A stretch of 64,000 nucleotides of DNA from Collinsella aerofaciens (GTDB lineage Bacteria > Actinomycetota > Coriobacteriia > Coriobacteriales > Coriobacteriaceae), in NCBI RefSeq assembly GCF_009876115.1, contig NZ_WWSY01000008.1:1-64000 (forward strand), written 5' to 3'. Shown here piece by piece: positions 52,001 to 60,879 of this stretch (position 1 is its first letter; each line of letters begins with the position of its first letter). The notes under the pieces were generated by a model. That model was not told the origin of the DNA, made no database searches, and saw only the letters and a list, made by a program, of their open reading frames with translations. The position numbers and the translations under genes are program-made.

Positions 52001-53167
52001 ATGTTTCACCGCACGCACGATGAGCTGAAACAGCTTGGGGCAGCTACCACTACTTCTGAAATTATGCAACAGCCCGAACTCTGGCGCGATACATTTTTGA
52101 TCTATAGAAACCAACTTGACGATATTGAAACGTTTTTATCTGATGCTAGATCTATGGCAGACGGACGTCTTGTCGTCATTTTCACCGGAGCGGGGACCTC
52201 GGACTATGTCGGAGACACATGCGCGCCTTACCTTAGGCATGCAGGAGACACATCACGCTATGAGTTCAAATCCATTGCTACTACCGATATCGTATCCGCT
52301 CCGCTCGACTTCGTTAATCCTGATGAACCAACTCTTCTCGTTTCTTTTGCACGCTCTGGCAACAGCCCAGAGTCTCTTGCCGCAATTGAAGTCGTCCGAA
52401 AGTGCGTGAAGCAGGCAAAGTTTCTCAACATCACCTGTGCACCCAATGGAAAGCTCGCCGTCAAATCTGCAGCTGATCCGGATTCCCATACGGTATTAAT
52501 CCCTCGAGCAAACGATGGCGGATTCGCCATGACGGGATCATATACCTGCATGGAGCTCTTAGCCACGCTTATTTTTGACGATGCATCGATCAACCAGAAG
52601 GAAAGTTGGGTCAGCATTGCCGCCGAGATGGGCGAACAAGTTATTTTACGCGAACACGAGATTGCTGCATTTTTAGATGATGATTTTAATCGCGTGACGT
52701 ATCTTGGATCTGGCTCTTTTGGAGGACTCGCTCAAGAAGCTCAGCTTAAAATTCTTGAGCTGGCACATGGTCTTATTGCCACCTCATACGACACTTCCAT
52801 GGGTTATCGTCATGGACCAAAATCATTCGTGGACAGTAAAACCCTTGTGTTTGTATTCGTTAGCGAAAACGAATACACTCGCCAGTACGATCTAGATATT
52901 CTTAATGAAATTGACCATGACAATATCGCACAGAAGGTAATTGCAATTCAGCAAAAGTCCGACAATCCCTACAGCGGCATTTCTTTTACTTTTGACAGCG
53001 CAGAGCGCCTGCCCGAATCTTATCTTGCATTACCTTTTGTGATGGTTGCCCAAACTGTTGCACTTTTAAATTCAATTCGCGTTGGAAACACGCCGGACAC
53101 GCCAAGTCCAAATGGGACAGTCAATCGTGTTGTGAAGGGCGTCACAATCCATCCATTCAATGCCTAG
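52001..53167 (+). CDS. agaS: SIS-domain sugar-phosphate isomerase/deaminase, AgaS-like (copy 1)
   Basis: A 388-aa double SIS-domain protein, likely galactosamine-6-phosphate deaminase/isomerase giving tagatose-6-phosphate and ammonia. It has VIFTGAGTSDYVGDTCAPYL, LVSFARSGNSPESLAA, YLGSGSFGGLAQEAQLKILEL and GYRHGPKSFV. It is clearly homologous to the protein at 62167, including the C-terminal VRVGNTPDTPSP and GVTIHPF. Its TAG stop coincides with the start of the duplicated lacG segment. Base use is A/T-richer than that of the 62-kb copy. Confidence 0.85.
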   Translation: MFHRTHDELKQLGAATTTSEIMQQPELWRDTFLIYRNQLDDIETFLSDARSMADGRLVVIFTGAGTSDYVGDTCAPYLRHAGDTSRYEFKSIATTDIVSAPLDFVNPDEPTLLVSFARSGNSPESLAAIEVVRKCVKQAKFLNITCAPNGKLAVKSAADPDSHTVLIPRANDGGFAMTGSYTCMELLATLIFDDASINQKESWVSIAAEMGEQVILREHEIAAFLDDDFNRVTYLGSGSFGGLAQEAQLKILELAHGLIATSYDTSMGYRHGPKSFVDSKTLVFVFVSENEYTRQYDLDILNEIDHDNIAQKVIAIQQKSDNPYSGISFTFDSAERLPESYLALPFVMVAQTVALLNSIRVGNTPDTPSPNGTVNRVVKGVTIHPFNA

Positions 53168-53422
<255 letters not shown>

Positions 53423-53445
53423 TTTCCGCCGCATACTCCCTGTCG

Positions 53446-53487
53446 GCCGCATACGAATCCCAAACCGGTTCGTATGCGGCCTTTTTG
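53446..53487 (+). terminator. Terminator copy after the lacG fragment
   Basis: GCCGCATACGAA and TTCGTATGCGGC, then TTTTTG. The stem differs from that at 46348 by paired changes. Confidence 0.8.
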
Positions 53488-53510
53488 TTTTGGCTCGGCC
53501 CGAGCAGACC

Positions 53511-53612
53511 GTTTGTCTGGATCTGTAACATCTAGCAGGGGTTTTCGGTCCCAGCTGTTACAGATCGAGACAAACAGGACGTCCGGTCAGAAAAACTCAA
53601 TCTGTAACACCT
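53511..53612. repeat. CTGTAACA-type inverted repeats, copy 4 and half copy 5
   Basis: Copy 4 (53511-53575) has arms GTTTGTCTGGATCTGTAACA and TGTTACAGATCGAGACAAAC. Only one arm (AATCTGTAACACCTA) remains at 53597-53612, next to the lacR stop codon. Confidence 0.7.
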
Positions 53613-53615
53613 AAG

Positions 53616-54380
53616 CTAGCAAATGACCTGCGTGTGCTCCTCGATGGCGGCGCGGTCTGCATCGGTAATACCCGGCTCGCACACCACGGCGTCCAAATTG
53701 TCCAGGCGGCAGAAGGTGTAGAAGTCGCGCTTGCCGATTTTGCTGGAGTCGGCGATCAGATAGCGCGAGTCGGCCTTGCTAAAGGCGAGCTGCTGGATAC
53801 GGCCCTCGTCCATGTTGGACGTAGACACGTCGCCATCCAGAATGCCGTTGGCGCCGATAAACGCTGCATCGATGCCCAGCGCACGCAGGGTATCCTCGGC
53901 CGTTGGTCCCACAAAAGCGGCGGTACGGCGACGGTACATACCGCCCACGAGGCACAGGTCGCAGTCTTCGCGCGCCTCGAGCAGGTTAAACACCGAAAGC
54001 GAATTGGTCACGATACGCAGGCGAAACGCCGGCAGCATCGACGCCATCTGTTCAACCGTGGTGCCCGTACCCAAAAAGATAGTCGAGCCCTCCTCGATGA
54101 GCTCCACAGCACGGCGCGCAATCTGCAGCTTTTCCTCGGCATGCTTAGTGCGCTTTTCGCTGTGCGAATACTCATGGCGCAACATAGCGTGCGGACGCCC
54201 CTGTGCACTGCGGGCTCCGCCGTGCACGCGCTCGATCTCGCCCAGACTCGCAAGTTCTTCGAGGTCGCGGCGAATCGTCATGTCCGAAACGCCCAGCGCA
54301 TCCGAAATCTCCTTGACCGAGACCGTGCCCTGCTCTTCGAGCAGCTGACGAACCTTATCCTGTCGCTCTGCCTTAATCAC
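53616..54380 (-). CDS. lacR: DeoR-family repressor, LacR-like
   Basis: A 254-aa regulator: helix-turn-helix VSVKEISDALGVSDMTIRRDLEELASLGEIERVHGGA and a DeoRC sugar-phosphate domain with FLGTGTTVEQMA and CLVGGMYRRRTAAFVG. LacR proteins of lac-tagatose operons respond to tagatose-6-phosphate. Its own promoter has TTTGTTC-like boxes similar to those before lacAB, so it may control that operon. It is divergent from galM. Confidence 0.82.
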   Translation of the reverse strand: MIKAERQDKVRQLLEEQGTVSVKEISDALGVSDMTIRRDLEELASLGEIERVHGGARSAQGRPHAMLRHEYSHSEKRTKHAEEKLQIARRAVELIEEGSTIFLGTGTTVEQMASMLPAFRLRIVTNSLSVFNLLEAREDCDLCLVGGMYRRRTAAFVGPTAEDTLRALGIDAAFIGANGILDGDVSTSNMDEGRIQQLAFSKADSRYLIADSSKIGKRDFYTFCRLDNLDAVVCEPGITDADRAAIEEHTQVIC

Positions 54381-54586
54381 GATGAATCCTCGCCGTTCTT
54401 TGCGCGCATATCATTCAAACAGTAACGAACAAATTGTATCAGAATCGCGCGCGCCAAAAATGAGCGCCCACACAGCCCAAATCATCACTTTTTTGAGAAA
54501 AATACCCCCTGCTTTAGTGGGGTGTAGTGATAATCTTGCCTGTTCGCGCTACAGTTTGTCCGAAATACCTCGATGTTAGGAACCAA

Positions 54587-55639
54587 ATGATCACTTCCGA
54601 GCTTTTCGGCACCGCGCCGTGCGGTACCCCCGTTCATCGTTACACCCTCAACGGGCCCGAGATCTGCGTTCGCATTATGGACTATGGCGCCACCGTGCTG
54701 GGTATCGATGTGCCCGACATTCCCGGCAACGTGCGCGATGTGGTGTTGGGCTTCGATAAGCTCGAGGATTACTTTGACAACCCCGCCTGCTTTGGCGCGA
54801 CCATCGGCCCCGTGGCAAACCGCACCGCGGATGCCACGATCACCATCGCCGGCACAGACTGGCATATGCCCGCCAACGAGGGCGCCAACAACCTGCACAG
54901 CGATCTTGAGCATGGTCTGCACAAGCGCGTGTGGGACGCTGAGCTCGACGAGACTCACAACGCCGTGCGCATGACCACCTCGCTTGAGGATGGCGAGCTG
55001 GGCCTGCCCGGCAACCGCACCTTTACGGCCGTGTTTACCGTGACGCGCACCGGACGTTTCCGTATCGAGTATGGCTGCGAGAGCGACCGCGCCACCTATG
55101 TGTCCATGAGCAACCACACGTACTTTAACCTTGCCGGTCATAACGCCGGCATGGACTGCGAACACTTCTTTGTTGCTAACGCTGCCCACTACCTGCCCAT
55201 TAACGAGCAGAACATCCCCACCGGCGAGATTGCTCCGGTCGAGGGCACGCCGTTTGACTTCCGCGAGCTGCGCCCCGTCGCCCCCGGCATGGAAGCCGAC
55301 GACCCGCAGATTAAGCAGGCCCGTGGCTACGATCACTGTCTGTGCATCGATGGCTATCAGTACGGCCGCAACCTACGCCGTGCCCTGCATGTTGAGGAAA
55401 TGTGGACCGGCCGCGAGATGGACTACTACACCACCGCCCCGGGCGTGCAGCTCTATACCGGCAACTGGCTGGGTGACGAGCACGCCAAGGACGATGCCAA
55501 CTATGGCTGGGGCGCCGGCTTTGCCCTCGAGGCAGAGATGTACCCCGACACGCCGCACCAGCCGCTGTTCCCGCAGGGCATTGTGGGCCCCGGTCACCCC
55601 TACAGCAATGTGATCGAATACCACTTTATGAGGCACTAA
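54587..55639 (+). CDS. galM: Aldose 1-epimerase (galactose mutarotase)
   Basis: Interconverts alpha and beta galactose so that GalK gets its substrate. The 350-aa protein has GFDKLEDYFDNPACFGATIGPVANRT, NNLHSD, the catalytic His in SMSNHTYFNLAGH and the late PGVQLYTGNWLGDE. TTAGGA lies 5 bp before the ATG at 54587. It appears monocistronic. Confidence 0.92.
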   Translation: MITSELFGTAPCGTPVHRYTLNGPEICVRIMDYGATVLGIDVPDIPGNVRDVVLGFDKLEDYFDNPACFGATIGPVANRTADATITIAGTDWHMPANEGANNLHSDLEHGLHKRVWDAELDETHNAVRMTTSLEDGELGLPGNRTFTAVFTVTRTGRFRIEYGCESDRATYVSMSNHTYFNLAGHNAGMDCEHFFVANAAHYLPINEQNIPTGEIAPVEGTPFDFRELRPVAPGMEADDPQIKQARGYDHCLCIDGYQYGRNLRRALHVEEMWTGREMDYYTTAPGVQLYTGNWLGDEHAKDDANYGWGAGFALEAEMYPDTPHQPLFPQGIVGPGHPYSNVIEYHFMRH

Positions 55640-55667
55640 GCCCATAACGCAACATATCGCACAGCAG

Positions 55668-55699
55668 CGCCCGCCGGCACCACCGCCGACGGGCGTTTT
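55668..55699 (+). terminator. Terminator of galM
   Basis: CGCCCGCCGGC...GCCGACGGGCG stem then TTTT; similar in sequence to the galKT terminator. Confidence 0.75.
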
Positions 55700-55705
55700 G
55701 CTACC

Positions 55706-55736
55706 TAGTCATTGGGGACGTTCTTAAATGACTAGT
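55706..55736. repeat. GGGGACG-type repeat, single arm
   Basis: TAGTCATTGGGGACGTTCTT matches one arm of the repeat at 31139. It supplies the last codons (LVI) and stop of the IIB gene. Confidence 0.6.
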
Positions 55737-56203
55737 TGGATGGGGTCGGGATTGGAGCTGGGGAGGTAGCGGATTTCTAGTTCTATGCCGAGTGCTTGCA
55801 GCTCTTTGAGGACAGCGACGTCTGCATCATCTATGGCGACTGCGGGCGTTGCTGGACGCTTGCCCTCCCCTGCCTGCATGTGACCGATGCTGATCTTGGT
55901 GATCGGCACACCACCCTTAACCAGCGCGAGCGCATCGGCGGGTGAGGCCACCATGATCAGAATCAGTTGGCGCGGCGTTGCGGTATGAATGATGTCGATG
56001 GTCCTTTGCACCGAGAAAAACCGTGTCCAAACGCCTTCTGGCGCCGCGACCCTCATGGGTGCCCATTGGCGCGAATCCGCTGCGATTTCATCGTTGACGA
56101 TTAAGACAAGGTTGGAACCCACGGCTTCGTTCCACAGCTCAACGTCTTGCCCGTAAATGAAACGGTCATCGATACGCGTGAGAAGGATCTTGGGTTGAGC
56201 CAT
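55724..56203 (-). CDS. Orphan PTS mannose/sorbose-type IIB domain with catalytic His replaced
   Basis: A 159-aa protein of the mannose-family IIB fold: ILLTRIDDRFIYGQDVELW, LVLIVNDEIAADSRQ, GGVPITKISIGHMQ, LGIELEIRYLPSS. In active members the first motif reads RIDDRxIHGQ, with the His carrying phosphate. Here it is Tyr (TAC, one base from CAC). No IIA, IIC or IID gene is nearby. It is probably not a phosphotransfer enzyme; it may be regulatory or decaying. GAGG before the ATG at 56203 supports that start. Confidence 0.8.
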   Translation of the reverse strand: MAQPKILLTRIDDRFIYGQDVELWNEAVGSNLVLIVNDEIAADSRQWAPMRVAAPEGVWTRFFSVQRTIDIIHTATPRQLILIMVASPADALALVKGGVPITKISIGHMQAGEGKRPATPAVAIDDADVAVLKELQALGIELEIRYLPSSNPDPIQLVI

Positions 56204-56410
56204 CGCCGCCTCGTTTCGCTCGACATCCATACGATCTGGACGCCAGCAGCCAACTCAGCAGCAGGTCAAACGCCAAATGGGTGCCACAGACATCACGCTT
56301 CTAATATTAGTGCATTTAAAGTGAGAAAAGCCGTCAGAACACTTGCGCGGATTAGCGATGTCCCGTATCATAGACAGCCGTTGACGCCTCAGTTGCGTCA
56401 CCACATGGCC

Positions 56411-56486
56411 GCCAGCGTAGCTCAGTTGGTAGAGCACCGCTCTCGTAAAGCGGGGGTCACCGGTTCGAGCCCGGTCGCTGGCTCCA
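56411..56486 (+). tRNA. tRNA-Thr (anticodon CGT)
   Basis: A full cloverleaf: acceptor GCCAGCG/CGCTGGC, D-arm GCTCAGTTGGTAGAGC, anticodon loop CTCGTAA with anticodon CGT, T-arm CCGGTTCGAGCCCGG, and an encoded CCA end. Confidence 0.95.
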
Positions 56487-56498
56487 TTGCACAAGATA

Positions 56499-56520
56499 GC
56501 CGCCTTCGGGCGGCTTTTTT
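56499..56520 (+). terminator. Terminator of tRNA-Thr
   Basis: GCCGCC-TTCG-GGCGGC followed by TTTTTT. Confidence 0.9.
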
Positions 56521-56591
56521 GTTTTCGATTTTGAGTGCGCGTCCGCCAATCCGATCGCTACACCGCAAGGCACCCCCCTACTCAACAATAA

Positions 56592-56640
56592 AGCCCCGCC
56601 AACCGCGGCCTCCCAAGCGGAAACCACAATCAACGGGGCT
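56592..56640 (-). terminator. Terminator of the lipoprotein gene
   Basis: AGCCCCG and CGGGGCT pair with an inner stem; T-rich sequence follows on the minus strand. It closely resembles the one at 57412. Confidence 0.65.
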
Positions 56641-56692
56641 CAAGCGCGACCCCTCGCAAGGATTACGACAGCTTTTATACTATGAGCAGGGA

Positions 56693-57268
56693 TTAAAGAG
56701 TGCTCAAATCAATTGTCTGCGGATTGGTCAGGCCGTAGAAAGCATTTTCATCACCAGAGGATGTGGTTTGGCCGCCAGCTTCACATTCAACCGGCGTCGT
56801 TTCGTCAATCAGCTCGTAAGCAAGCCAACCCTCAAGCACGGCACCTGGTTGTATTTGGCGCGATTCAGGAAGATCAAGGCCTTCCACAAGCACGCCCGAA
56901 TTAAGCCCCTTTCCATCTTGGAATGCTAGAATTTCATTGCCTGCAAAATGTGCATCTTGCAGATCATCCGACACATTTTTAGCAGTTACATTCAAAATCA
57001 AAAGCGACTTACTGTGATCAAGCTGCTCTACTCCGCGCTGCGCCCCCGTGATGGTGTACTCAATACCCGATGCTGGGATATCGCCGTTCCCGCCGCTGCC
57101 ATCTTTCTCTTTTCCGGCAGCGTCTGCCTGAGCAGCAGCATAGCCTGCAGCGTAACCATCATCATAGCTCCCCTTCCCGGAGCAAGCGGTGAGGCAAGCA
57201 GAGCCAGCTGCGAGCCCCAACGCCAAGAAAGCGCGCCTAGGAATTAAAGCGGTTGTGCTGAGTCCCAT
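56693..57268 (-). CDS. Putative lipoprotein, DUF5067-like
   Basis: A 191-aa protein with an N-terminal signal containing RR (IPRRAFLALGLAAGSACLTAC) and a lipobox whose Cys is near residue 29, so it is probably membrane-anchored. A Gly/Ala/Asp-rich spacer follows. The C-terminal half (about 65-190) reads like the immunoglobulin-like DUF5067 domain: LLILNVTAKNVSDD, FQDGKGLNSGVLVEG, QPGAVLEGWLAYEL. GGGAG lies 6 bp before the ATG. The function is unknown. Confidence 0.75.
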   Translation of the reverse strand: MGLSTTALIPRRAFLALGLAAGSACLTACSGKGSYDDGYAAGYAAAQADAAGKEKDGSGGNGDIPASGIEYTITGAQRGVEQLDHSKSLLILNVTAKNVSDDLQDAHFAGNEILAFQDGKGLNSGVLVEGLDLPESRQIQPGAVLEGWLAYELIDETTPVECEAGGQTTSSGDENAFYGLTNPQTIDLSTL

Positions 57269-57411
57269 AAAGAGCTCCCATCAATTAGCCATTTCTCGTA
57301 TCCACAGCTATTTTAATTATTCTTCAATCCATTTAGCATCGATTGTGTCTCAATAACTGCGTCGTTCAGCCTAATTTGGTCACTCCGAAGAATACAGCTC
57401 AAACAACAAAA
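57269..57411. other. Gap upstream of the lipoprotein gene
   Basis: An A/T-rich presumed promoter; nothing else is recognised. Confidence 0.3.
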
Positions 57412-57455
57412 GCCCCGCCGACCGCAATCCCCAAAGGAACCGCAATCAGCGGGGC
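57412..57455 (-). terminator. Terminator of the YhcH-family gene
   Basis: GCCCCGC and GCGGGGC with inner GCGGTT/ACCGCA pairing; TTTTGTTG follows on the minus strand. Confidence 0.7.
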
Positions 57456-57515
57456 CCAAGAGCGCTCCTCCAAGGGATAACGCTCACAACACGAACAGCT
57501 CAGCCGAGCAGCGCG

Positions 57516-57989
57516 CTACTCCTCCCAGTAAGCATCTGCAAGCAGCTTAAAGCAGATCTTCTTGACCGGCTGCGCGCCATCGCCCTGGAACTCGAGCGTA
57601 GGCATGTGAGGCTCGCCGGCAACAAACAGCGCAAACTTGTCGTCAGCAAGATCGCCGGCGATCGAGGCGTCGGAATCGACCAGATCGTAGTCGTCCTTCT
57701 CGTCGAACTCCTGGACCAGCGTCAGGCTGCCCGTGGCAACCTTAAAGGCCTCGCGACCCTCGACGTCAATCTGCAAGTCGTGATAGCGCTGATGCGTCTC
57801 GTAGTGGGCCTCAGCCTCGGGACGCGTCGTAGGAGCCATGACGTTCGCAAAGACCTTGTCGCCCAGAATCGGATGGCTGCCGACCTCGAGCTTCGCCGGA
57901 TCGTTCTCCTCGAGCCAATCGATCAGCACGTCGAGGCCCTTGAGCATTCCACGGTACTCCTCGATATCGCCCAATGCACCGTAAATCAT
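57516..57989 (-). CDS. YhcH/YjgK/YiaL family protein (DUF386)
   Basis: A 157-aa cupin-like protein of the family that includes EbgC and YhcH, often found beside sugar or sialic acid genes. Motifs: MIYGALGDIEEYRG, YETHQRYHDLQIDVEG (metal-type His and Glu) and FALFVAGEPHMPTLEF. The role is probably sugar anomer or isomer handling, not proven. It starts just after the nagA remnant, in the same direction as lacX2-lacC2. Confidence 0.85.
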   Translation of the reverse strand: MIYGALGDIEEYRGMLKGLDVLIDWLEENDPAKLEVGSHPILGDKVFANVMAPTTRPEAEAHYETHQRYHDLQIDVEGREAFKVATGSLTLVQEFDEKDDYDLVDSDASIAGDLADDKFALFVAGEPHMPTLEFQGDGAQPVKKICFKLLADAYWEE

Positions 57990-58021
57990 CTAAATCCCCT
58001 CTCGGATCGTTTCTTTGGCGG

Positions 58022-58162
58022 CTACTCGGCAAACGCATTACCGACGCTGTTGCCACCCACATGCGTCTCGACCAGGGTAAGGTCGGGATTGAACACGACA
58101 GTGTCGGCGTCGCGCCCCGGCATAATGCTACTGCACTTGTCGTCGACATGAGCTAGCAACCG
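58022..58162 (-). pseudogene. nagA: nagA 3' remnant
   Basis: About 44 codons in frame match the end of NagA at 60880: SIMPGRDADTVVFNPDLTLV and ETHVGGNSVGNAFAE against SIMPGRDADFVVFDHELTLV and ETYVGGQSVGNAFTE. The rest of the gene is absent; the lacC stop lies about 25 bp upstream. Confidence 0.85.
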
Positions 58163-58186
58163 ATGCCGGGGCCGCAGCACAAGCTC

Positions 58187-59122
58187 CTACAGCTCGGTCA
58201 CGACAACGCCGTTGTAAACCTCATCCCAACGATCCATAACCAAGTGGCCAGTCATGGGATCCATGGCATTGAGCTTGCCGCAGGTGTTGGCGGTACGCAG
58301 CACCGTCTCGTCATCGGCTCCGGCAGCAATCGCATGTGCGAAGCCGGCAATGGTCGAATCGCCAGAGCCCGTAGCGTTAACGGCGGGGATATCGGGGGTC
58401 TTGGCGCGGAACGCACGGCCATTGTGGAAGCCCACGGAGCCGGCGGCGCCCATGGACACGACGACCCAGGGGATATCGGAGAAGCGGGCGTCAGAGGCGA
58501 GCGCGGAACGGAGCTCGTCCACATCGTCGGTGGTAAAGCTCGTGCCCAGAAGGCCGTTAATTTCGGTCAGGTTAGGCTTAACCAGCTCAGGCTTGACCTC
58601 GGACTTGAGCGCAGCCTCGAGCGAGGCGCCCGAGGTATCGAGCAGCACCTTGGCGCCGGCGTTCTCTGCAATGCCCGTGATCTTGGCGTAGTAGTCCGCC
58701 TCGACGCCGCGGGGCAGCGAACCCGAGATGGTAGCGACATCGGCCTTGCTCGCAAGCTCGGCGAACTTGGCGGTAAAGGCATCGAGCTCCTCGGGGGCAA
58801 TCGTCGGGCCGCTCTCGAGCAGCTCGGTCTGGTTGCCGGCATGAAGGATATTGAGGCAGATGCGGGTCTCGCCCTTGATGGGCACAAAATCATTCTTAAT
58901 GCCGTTGGCATCCATGAGCTCGGCCATATAGGCGCCCATATGACCACCAAGCAGGCCGGTTGCCACGACATCGTCGCCCAGCTGGCCCAGGACGCGGGCC
59001 ACGTTGAGGCCCTTACCGCCGGCGGTCTTTTCGGGCGTCACGCGGTTGACGTCGTCGATAATGAGCTCATCGAGCTGATAGCGCGTATCGACGGACGGGT
59101 TCATCGTAACGGTGAGGATCAT
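58187..59122 (-). CDS. lacC: Tagatose-6-phosphate / fructose-1-phosphate kinase family (LacC-like), copy 2
   Basis: A 311-aa close paralogue of the protein at 31289, with TAGGKGLNVARVLGQLGDD, LSGSLPRGV in the form ISGSLPRGV, VKPNLTEINGLLG and NATGSGDSTIAGFAHAI. AAGGAG precedes the ATG at 59122. It follows a LacX-like gene as in the first locus. Here it lies with nagA and agaS, which supports a role after galactosamine-6-phosphate. Confidence 0.87.
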   Translation of the reverse strand: MILTVTMNPSVDTRYQLDELIIDDVNRVTPEKTAGGKGLNVARVLGQLGDDVVATGLLGGHMGAYMAELMDANGIKNDFVPIKGETRICLNILHAGNQTELLESGPTIAPEELDAFTAKFAELASKADVATISGSLPRGVEADYYAKITGIAENAGAKVLLDTSGASLEAALKSEVKPELVKPNLTEINGLLGTSFTTDDVDELRSALASDARFSDIPWVVVSMGAAGSVGFHNGRAFRAKTPDIPAVNATGSGDSTIAGFAHAIAAGADDETVLRTANTCGKLNAMDPMTGHLVMDRWDEVYNGVVVTEL

Positions 59123-59181
59123 TTCTAGCTCCTTATCTCGCAGGCTCCTTATGCCTTGCAAAACGAATTGGCTACATGCGA

Positions 59182-60063
59182 CTACAGAATCTCGATTGTG
59201 AACGAGCGCACGATGGTTTCTTTGGGCTTGGCGATAAGGCAGCCGCGCTTGTGCTCAAGCACGTCATCCTCATCGGAACAGGTCGAGAGGCCGCCCCAGG
59301 GTTCAACTGCCACAAAATCACCCTCGGGCTTGCTCCACACAATGAGGTACGGGAAGCCCTCAAAGCTCAGGCGAACGCCCTTGTCCTCGCCCTTTTTGGA
59401 AAGCGTGACCTGGCGGCTCTCGAGCACGTCAAAGATGGTCTCCGCAAAATCGAAGAGCTCATGCGACAAAGGCAGCGTCTTTCCCACCATGGGGTTCTTG
59501 GAGCGCCTGTCCACATCAATCAATCCGGTCGAGGGAACGGCGGTGCAGAGCTCCGCAGCCTCGTCTTTCTCAAAACGCAACTCGTAGTCCGTATAGGACT
59601 CGCCCTCGTCGAGCGGACACCTAAAGCCGGGGTGTCCACCGATAAAGAAAGGCATGTCCTCGGTGCCCTCGTTGGTAACCTCATAGGAGACACGCACGGC
59701 GGCGTCCTCGAGCGTATAGCGGGCGACAAGTTTAAACGGATACGGATAATCGCTCAGCAGCGCGGCATTATCCTCGGATGCCAGGCACATAGCCAGCTCG
59801 TTTGCGCTTTGGCTCAACAGCTTCCACTCCTGCTTGCGCGCAAAGCCGTGGCGGGCGAGCTTCACATGATGTCCGGCAAACGTCATGGCGCTGTTATCGC
59901 GCAAACCTCCGCAAATCGGGAAGCAAATCGGTGCCTGGCCGGACCACACGGCGGGATCGCCCTGCCACAAGCACTCGCGACCTCCAGCCTCAATCGAGGT
60001 AAACGAGCCGCCGGCCGTGGAGACCTTGATAGAAATCGAATCGTTGGAGAGAGCGTATTCCAT
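59182..60063 (-). CDS. lacX: Aldose 1-epimerase family protein, LacX-like, copy 2
   Basis: A 293-aa paralogue of the protein at 32278, same length, with WQGDPAVWSGQAPICFPICG, KLARHGFARKQEW, FFIGGHPGFRCPLDEGES and VEPWGGLSTCSDE. GAAAGGATG precedes the ATG at 60063; the longer open frame upstream is not supported. It is 59 bp before lacC copy 2 in the same operon. Confidence 0.85.
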   Translation of the reverse strand: MEYALSNDSISIKVSTAGGSFTSIEAGGRECLWQGDPAVWSGQAPICFPICGGLRDNSAMTFAGHHVKLARHGFARKQEWKLLSQSANELAMCLASEDNAALLSDYPYPFKLVARYTLEDAAVRVSYEVTNEGTEDMPFFIGGHPGFRCPLDEGESYTDYELRFEKDEAAELCTAVPSTGLIDVDRRSKNPMVGKTLPLSHELFDFAETIFDVLESRQVTLSKKGEDKGVRLSFEGFPYLIVWSKPEGDFVAVEPWGGLSTCSDEDDVLEHKRGCLIAKPKETIVRSFTIEIL

Positions 60064-60219
60064 TGTCCATCCTTTCGAACAACTGCTTTTTGCTCGCAAG
60101 AACCCGTCTCGGCCCTGACCAAAGGACAAACCCGCACGTTCATCGATGCGTTCGGTTTCCCAGGCATGCAACGGGGTACCATACAGACATTGATGCAATT
60201 ACAGCTGAAAGGCCTTCTT

Positions 60220-60804
60220 ATGCGAACCATCATCCTTTATGCCTCACGCCACCACGGCAATACGAAAAAGCTCGTGGACGCCATCGTTGAGGCACACCCC
60301 GAAATCGATACCCTCGACGTGAAGTCACTCGGTAAAAACGAGTACCCCGACCTGCACGAATACCATCTGATCGGCGTCGCCACGGGCATTTATTACTCCG
60401 AGATCGACAAAGATATGGCGCGCGTGCTCACGAACGTGCTGCAGCCGCAGGACAAGGTGTTTGGCCTTATGACCTACGGTGGCAAAAACAAGTGGTACGG
60501 CAAGGATATCGATGGCATCTGCCGCATGAGGCAGGCCATCTTTATGGGTGTCTACGGCTGCCCCGGATTTGACACATGGGGTCCGTTCAAGATTACCGGC
60601 GGCGTCCAGAAGGGACACCCGACCGCTGAGGAAATTAAGGGCGCCGTCGACTTCTTCGACAAAATCGAAGATGAGTACGGCGATATCATCGTCGAAGAGT
60701 ATGCCAAGCGCGAGAAGCGTCTAGCATACGAAAAGGAGCATCCCGCGGGGGGTCTTGTGGCCGGCGTCAAGCGCACGGCAAAGAAGATCGCTAACAAGCT
60801 GTAA
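60220..60804 (+). CDS. Flavodoxin-family protein
   Basis: A 194-aa FMN-binding electron carrier. The phosphate-binding loop is near the start (ILYASRHHGNTKKLVDAIV), then LIGVATGIYYSEIDKDM and FGLMTYGGKNKWYGKDIDGI. It has a basic C-terminal tail (GVKRTAKKIANKL) that is not part of a standard flavodoxin. TGAAAGG precedes the ATG at 60220. It is transcribed against its neighbours, alone. Confidence 0.85.
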   Translation: MRTIILYASRHHGNTKKLVDAIVEAHPEIDTLDVKSLGKNEYPDLHEYHLIGVATGIYYSEIDKDMARVLTNVLQPQDKVFGLMTYGGKNKWYGKDIDGICRMRQAIFMGVYGCPGFDTWGPFKITGGVQKGHPTAEEIKGAVDFFDKIEDEYGDIIVEEYAKREKRLAYEKEHPAGGLVAGVKRTAKKIANKL

Positions 60805-60835
60805 CTGTTAAGGTGCTTTTGAGCATTTAACCCAT

Positions 60836-60872
60836 ACGGCGGGTCCGAGCAGACTCGGGCCCGCCGTCTTTT
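60836..60872 (+). terminator. Terminator of the flavodoxin gene
   Basis: ACGGCGGGTCCGAG and CTCGGGCCCGCCGT form a stem with one bulged mismatch, then CTTTTTC. Confidence 0.85.
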
Positions 60873-60879
60873 TCTATCG

